Assembly: GCA_964383565.1 (NCBI GenBank)
Contig: CAYLIK010000151.1
Location: forward strand, 1 to 7,533
From: CANJQJ01 sp964383565
Lineage (GTDB): Bacteria > Pseudomonadota > Alphaproteobacteria > Sphingomonadales > Sphingomonadaceae
Direction of reading: 5' to 3'
DNA length: 7,533 bases
A program made the position numbers and the translations under genes. Positions 4,623 through 7,533 of the stretch are shown piece after piece (position 1 is the stretch's first letter; each line of letters starts with the position of its first letter). Under the pieces are notes generated by a model that was not told the DNA's origin, did not search any database, and saw nothing but the letters and a program-made list of their open reading frames with translations.

Positions 4623-6040
4623 TCGGCGCGTTCCCGCTGGAGATAGACCGGCGGGACAAGCTTGCCCGGGTTCATGATGTCGAGCGGATCGAGCGCCTGC
4701 TTGATCCGCGCCATGATCGCGACTGCCTCGCCATGCTCCTCGACAAGCGCGTCCAGCTTGTGGAGGCCGATGCCATGTTCGCCGGTGATCGTGCCGCCGA
4801 GCGCGATTGCGGTGGTGGCAATGAATTGCGCCAGATTCTCGGCGGCGGCGCTCTCGCGCGCGTCCTCGGGATCGAACAGGATGATCATGTGGAAATTGCC
4901 GTCACCCACATGCCCGACCACGGGCGCGAGCAAGCCCGCCGCTTCGGCTGCCCCACGACACCGCGTGATGCATTCCGCGAGGTTTGAGATCGGCACGCAA
5001 GCATCCGAGGTATAGACTGCGGCTCCGGCCCGCAGCGCGCGGGCGGCGAACAGCGCATGATGCCGTGCCTGCCACAGCCGGTTGCGATCTTCAGTACGCT
5101 CCGCCGACGAATAATTGCCGCCGCCATTGTCGGTAGCGATTGCGCGGAAGGTTTCGACCTGTTCGGCGACATGCGCTTCGCTGCCATGGAATTCCAGGAA
5201 CAATGTCGGCTTCTCCGCGAACTCGGAGAGCCCGGAATAGGCGATCGAGGCCTTCATCTGCAGCGCGTCGAGCAGTTCGATCCGCGCCATCGGCAAGCCG
5301 ATCTGCATGGCCTGCATTGCAGTGAGCACGGCGCCATCGAGCGTATCGAACTGGCAGACCGCGCTTGCGATCCGCTCCGGAATCCCGAAGAGCCGCAGCT
5401 GGATTTCGGTGATGATGCCGAGCGTGCCCTCGCTGCCGACATAAATCCGCGTGAGATCGTAGCCGGAAGCCGATTTTCGCGCCCGGCCGCCGGTGCGGAC
5501 GATCTTCCCTTGCGGCGTGACGACGGTCAGCCCAAGCACGAGTTCGCGCATCGTGCCGTAGCGGACGGCGTTGGTGCCGCTCGCACGGGTTGCGGTCATG
5601 CCGCCGATCGTGGCGTTGGCGCCCGGGTCGACCGGAAAGAACAGGCCCATGTCACGCAGATGTGTGTTGAGCGCTTCGCGGGTGACGCCCGCTTCCACAC
5701 GGCAATCCAGAGAACCATCATTGACCTCGATGATCCGCGTCATTTGCGAAAGGTCGATCGAAAGCCCGCCCTCGATCGCCTGCAGCTGCCCTTCAAGCGA
5801 CGTGCCCGCGCCATAGCCGATAACCGGACAACTGAACGTCGCGGCAATGGCGAGCGCCTCGGCCACGTCGTCGGTAGACGCTGCGAACAAGACCGCTTCC
5901 GGCGGGACGATCTCATTCATCGCTTCGCCCGCACCATGTTGATCGAGCAGACCGGCGTTGGTTGAAAGCCGCGCACCGAAATGCCGGGCGAGCGCAGCGA
6001 TGGCTTCCTGGTTCCCTGCGCGTGGAGTCCTTTTCAGCAT
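4616..6040 (-). CDS. FAD-linked oxidase, D-lactate/D-2-hydroxyacid dehydrogenase (GlcD/LDHD family)
   Basis: The 474-aa length and motifs fit the FAD-binding PCMH/GlcD-LDHD family, which oxidises D-lactate or other D-2-hydroxy acids to 2-keto acids. The N-terminal FAD domain shows GYGAGTSLEG (75-84), DPGANATIGGM (138-148) with ASGTNAVRYG, and GYDLTRIYVGSEGTLGIITE (193-212). The C-terminal substrate domain has GHVGDGNFH (376-384), whose two histidines together with GEHGIG (420-425) form the metal and substrate site, and it closes with the family's NPGK (457-460). There is no signal peptide. The ATG at 6040 is the first possible start, since an in-frame stop lies two codons upstream; GGGAGAG precedes it with about 9 nt of spacing. 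Pyruvate as product would connect it to the pdhA and eno neighbours. The substrate (D-lactate, glycolate or another) cannot be fixed from sequence alone. Confidence 0.9.
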   Translation of the reverse strand: MLKRTPRAGNQEAIAALARHFGARLSTNAGLLDQHGAGEAMNEIVPPEAVLFAASTDDVAEALAIAATFSCPVIGYGAGTSLEGQLQAIEGGLSIDLSQMTRIIEVNDGSLDCRVEAGVTREALNTHLRDMGLFFPVDPGANATIGGMTATRASGTNAVRYGTMRELVLGLTVVTPQGKIVRTGGRARKSASGYDLTRIYVGSEGTLGIITEIQLRLFGIPERIASAVCQFDTLDGAVLTAMQAMQIGLPMARIELLDALQMKASIAYSGLSEFAEKPTLFLEFHGSEAHVAEQVETFRAIATDNGGGNYSSAERTEDRNRLWQARHHALFAARALRAGAAVYTSDACVPISNLAECITRCRGAAEAAGLLAPVVGHVGDGNFHMIILFDPEDARESAAAENLAQFIATTAIALGGTITGEHGIGLHKLDALVEEHGEAVAIMARIKQALDPLDIMNPGKLVPPVYLQRERADY

Positions 6041-6260
6041 CGCTCATCTCTCCCGGAGTTGAAAGATATAGGGGTGAACGCTGGCATCCAAGGCGTTTCG
6101 AGTCGCTTAGCCTGTCGATTGTTGGCCAATATATGAATTTACCAGATAGGTTCATTTTCATTTGGTGTCAGTCAGCTTTGTGACTCGCTTCGTCGTAATT
6201 CTTCCCGCCTCCCGCGTCTTTGGGCTTGCCACGCCGAATTTAAGGTGATTCTGTAGGCAC
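6041..6260. other. Divergent intergenic region with AT-rich patch and three GANTC methylation sites
   Basis: This 220-bp gap separates the divergent dehydrogenase and septum genes. Positions about 6115-6180 are clearly richer in A+T than the surroundings, as expected for promoter DNA. GANTC, the target of the alphaproteobacterial cell-cycle methylase CcrM, occurs at 6100, 6182 and 6247. A short inverted repeat AGTCA (6170-6174) and TGACT (6181-6185) overlaps one of these sites. I found no convincing plus-strand -35/-10 pair for the septum gene, no RNA gene and no small reading frame with a ribosome site. Confidence 0.5.
6065..6091 (-). promoter_or_regulatory. Candidate promoter of the D-lactate dehydrogenase gene
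   Basis: On the minus strand TTGGAT (6091-6086), 15 nt, TATATC (6070-6065). The -10 is reasonable and the -35 moderate with short spacing. The start of transcription would fall near 6058, just upstream of the GGGAGAG ribosome site (6054-6048). A second, more distant candidate is CTGACA (6171-6166), 17 nt, TATCTG (6148-6143). Neither is strong. Confidence 0.3.
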
Positions 6261-6572
6261 ATGGCTCGCGCGCGTACCACTTCCTCGTTGATCAAGGCTG
6301 CGATAGCTCCGGCTGCCGCGATTCTGGTCATTGCGCATTTCGCGGGCTTCGCGCTGTTCGGGCCGAACGGCGTGCTCGCCTGGGGCGATTACAAGCAACA
6401 GGTCGATCGGAAGAGTGCGGAACTAGAGCGTATCGAGGCGAAACGCGCTGAGCTGACGCACCGTGTCGCACTGCTCAATCCGCACAAGGTCGATCCCGAC
6501 TATGCCGATGAGCTGGTGCGCCGCGAGACCGGACAGATCCGTCCGGACGAAGTGATTATTCCCGTCCGCTGA
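6261..6572 (+). CDS. FtsB/DivIC family septum formation protein
   Basis: The 103-aa protein has a short basic cytoplasmic start (MARARTTSS), one membrane helix at about residues 14-34, and then a periplasmic coiled coil (DYKQQVDRKSAELERIEAKRAELTHRVALLNP, about 43-74). It ends with the typical 'HKVDPDYADELVRRETGQIRPDEVII' segment, in which the DPDY.DELVR pattern is the FtsB/DivIC signature in alphaproteobacteria. FtsB joins FtsL and FtsQ in the divisome to activate septal peptidoglycan synthesis. Its place just upstream of pdhA and near eno agrees with the arrangement common in this class. The ribosome site is poor (TAGG, 4-6 nt from ATG), so translation may be modest. The start fits the family N-terminus and no better one is visible. 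Confidence 0.88.
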   Translation: MARARTTSSLIKAAIAPAAAILVIAHFAGFALFGPNGVLAWGDYKQQVDRKSAELERIEAKRAELTHRVALLNPHKVDPDYADELVRRETGQIRPDEVIIPVR

Positions 6573-6604
6573 AAACGGATTGGGCTCTGCCCGCATCCAA
6601 CAGT

Positions 6605-6632
6605 TTGCATCATGCGTTCCCGTGCCTATAGG
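6605..6632 (+). promoter_or_regulatory. Candidate sigma-70 promoter of pdhA
   Basis: TTGCAT (6605-6610), 16 nt, TATAGG (6627-6632) lies in the 92-bp gap after the septum gene. The -10 matches four of six consensus bases. Transcription would begin near 6639, leaving a leader of about 26 nt with GGAG at 6653-6656. A small imperfect hairpin at 6577-6598 (GGAT and GGGC against GCCC and ATCC) precedes it and may mark the end of the septum-gene transcript, although it has no strong U-run. Confidence 0.4.
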
Positions 6633-6664
6633 GTTGCCACACTCTTCCCCACGGAGTCTCCAAC

Positions 6665-7533
6665 TTGGCTAAAGCCCCGTCCGCACCCGCCACGCGCAAG
6701 AGGACAACCAGTTCAGCGCCACGCGCAAAGCGTCAATCCGCACCGCCGCCAGTGCCCAACCGCGAACGGCCGAAGGAGCCGGGCCGCTACAAGGCCGACA
6801 AGGCGGAGATGCTCGAATTTTACCGCCAGATGCTGCTCATCCGGCGGTTCGAGGAGCGAGCCGGCCAGCTATACGGCCTCGGTCTGATCGGCGGTTTCTG
6901 CCACCTCTATATTGGCCAGGAAGCGGTCGCCGTCGGGCTTCAGTCGGCACTGGAAGTCGGCAAGGACAGCGTCATCACGGGCTATCGCGACCATGGTCAC
7001 ATGCTGGCCTATGGCATCGACCCCAAGCTTATCATGGCGGAGCTGACCGGCCGCGCCGCCGGTATTTCGAAAGGCAAGGGCGGCTCGATGCACATGTTCT
7101 CGGTCGAGCATGGCTTCTACGGCGGCCACGGTATCGTCGGCGCGCAGGTCTCGCTCGGAACCGGCCTCGCCTTCAAGCATAAATATGCCGAGGATGGCGG
7201 CGTCTGCATCGCCTATTTCGGCGACGGCGCCTCCAATCAGGGCCAGGTCTACGAAAGCTTCAACATGGCCGAGCTGTGGAAGCTTCCGATCATCTATGTG
7301 ATCGAAAATAACGGAACGTATGGTTTGACGAAGGGTCAGTTTTCCGCAACGGCCGATCAGGGATCCAAAGCGAAAAAGGGGGCTGCTAATCCCTACCCCA
7401 TGATCGATTCCTGCGCGGTCGCGATAGAGCTAGGGGCTACCTTTGTGGCACGCTCCTTTTCCGGGGACCGAAAACAGATGATCCAACTCATAAAAGCGGC
7501 CCATTCCCACCGCGGCATCGCACTACTCGACAT
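6665..7533 (+). CDS. pdhA: Pyruvate dehydrogenase E1 alpha, 5' part, continuing in frame into a foreign KorB-like sequence (3' end outside window)
   Basis: The start is TTG 6665-6667: GGAG lies 8 nt upstream, MAKAP fits the family, and a stop at 6629-6631 closes the frame above. After an Ala/Pro/Arg-rich leader of about 40 residues comes a normal E1 alpha: FYRQMLLIRRFEERAGQLYG (52-71), FCHLYIGQEA (78-87), YRDHGH (107-112), KGKGGSMHMF (136-145), and the TPP/magnesium motif from GDG (186-188) to ENN (214-216). E1 alpha should then read on with YAMGTS and later the conserved His loop; neither follows. Residues 217-289 are instead the C-terminal domain of a 2-oxoacid:ferredoxin oxidoreductase beta subunit. 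If the junction is real, the pyruvate dehydrogenase could not be functional. The pdhA identity of 6665 to about 7303 is near certain; the joined product as a real protein is doubtful. Confidence 0.85.
   Translation, partial: MAKAPSAPATRKRTTSSAPRAKRQSAPPPVPNRERPKEPGRYKADKAEMLEFYRQMLLIRRFEERAGQLYGLGLIGGFCHLYIGQEAVAVGLQSALEVGKDSVITGYRDHGHMLAYGIDPKLIMAELTGRAAGISKGKGGSMHMFSVEHGFYGGHGIVGAQVSLGTGLAFKHKYAEDGGVCIAYFGDGASNQGQVYESFNMAELWKLPIIYVIENNGTYGLTKGQFSATADQGSKAKKGAANPYPMIDSCAVAIELGATFVARSFSGDRKQMIQLIKAAHSHRGIALLD
7304..7533 (+). other. KorB/PorB-like segment: 2-oxoacid:ferredoxin oxidoreductase beta subunit, C-terminal part, joined in frame to pdhA
   Basis: From the shared ENN motif on, the frame reads GTYGLTKGQFSATAD, then GATFVARSFSGD and IKAAHSHRGIALLD. 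These are hallmark stretches of the TPP-binding beta subunit of 2-oxoglutarate/2-oxoacid:ferredoxin oxidoreductases, which oxidise 2-oxo acids with ferredoxin as acceptor. The YGLTKGQ motif normally follows the ENN or NN that binds the TPP-magnesium group, so register is kept exactly across the join. Codon use changes here: AAA, ATA, CTA, GGA and AAT become frequent, unlike the GC-ending codons of the pdhA part. This type of beta subunit, with the FSATAD variant, is one I associate with non-proteobacterial phyla; that source is a tentative inference. The segment runs off the window end. Confidence 0.8.

Noticed and set aside
5057..5965. Long plus-strand open frame (302 codons) inside the dehydrogenase gene
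   Set aside because: Antisense shadow of a well-supported FAD-linked dehydrogenase; its composition is Arg/Asp-rich without family motifs.
6122..6150. TTGGCC, 17 nt, GATAGG as promoter of the septum gene
   Set aside because: Poor -10, and it would give a leader of over 100 nt; not better than chance in an AT-rich patch.
5913..6161. Alternative minus-strand frame starting at ATG 6047, upstream of the dehydrogenase start
   Set aside because: It is out of frame with the dehydrogenase and has no recognisable domain; the ATG at 6040 has the better ribosome-site spacing and matches the family.

Overview
The window looks like chromosome from a GC-rich alphaproteobacterium, most likely a sphingomonad (order Sphingomonadales). 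The grounds are a DUF4170 protein, the linkage of eno, an FtsB/DivIC-type gene and pdhA that is common in alphaproteobacteria, an upstream sequence resembling an EcfG general-stress promoter, and protein sequences of sphingomonad character. No tRNA, rRNA, insertion sequence, integrase or CRISPR array is visible.

Layout. (1) Positions 1-416, plus strand: the C-terminal part of a rhomboid serine protease, entering from outside the window. (2) Positions 420-3190, minus strand: six consecutive genes. Read in the direction of transcription they are a YqjD-like membrane protein (2639-3190), a Holin-X type two-helix membrane protein (2283-2627), a DUF3618 protein (1906-2286), a glycine-zipper protein with 11-residue LEA-like repeats (1349-1906), the periplasmic phospholipid carrier MlaC (695-1288) and a DUF4170 protein (420-638). 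The first four are tightly packed, with an 11-nt gap, a 4-nt overlap and a 1-nt overlap, so they almost certainly form one operon. A good match to the EcfG -35/-10 pattern (GGAAC, 17 nt, GGTT) lies just upstream. I infer an envelope or membrane stress operon induced by the general stress response; mlaC and the DUF4170 gene may be read through from it or transcribed separately. (3) Positions 3342-4622, plus strand: a complete, normal enolase gene. (4) Positions 4616-6040, minus strand: an FAD-linked D-lactate/2-hydroxyacid dehydrogenase whose stop overlaps the enolase stop by 7 bp. (5) Positions 6041-6260: a divergent intergenic region with an AT-rich patch and three GANTC sites. (6) Positions 6261-6572, plus strand: an FtsB/DivIC-type septum protein. 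(7) From 6665, plus strand: pdhA, starting at TTG.

The most striking anomaly is at the right end. The pdhA frame is a normal pyruvate dehydrogenase E1 alpha up to the thiamine-diphosphate motif ending in ENN (about 7304-7312). The same open frame then continues as the C-terminal part of a different TPP enzyme, the beta subunit of a 2-oxoacid:ferredoxin oxidoreductase (KorB/PorB-like), with visibly different codon use. The switch falls at a motif shared by both families. An assembly or template-switch chimera is the leading explanation, but a real in-frame recombination cannot be excluded from this sequence alone.

Functionally, eno, pdhA and the D-lactate dehydrogenase all act around phosphoenolpyruvate and pyruvate. 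The minus-strand block concerns the cell envelope. The rhomboid, the dehydrogenase and the septum gene appear to be ordinary chromosomal genes.
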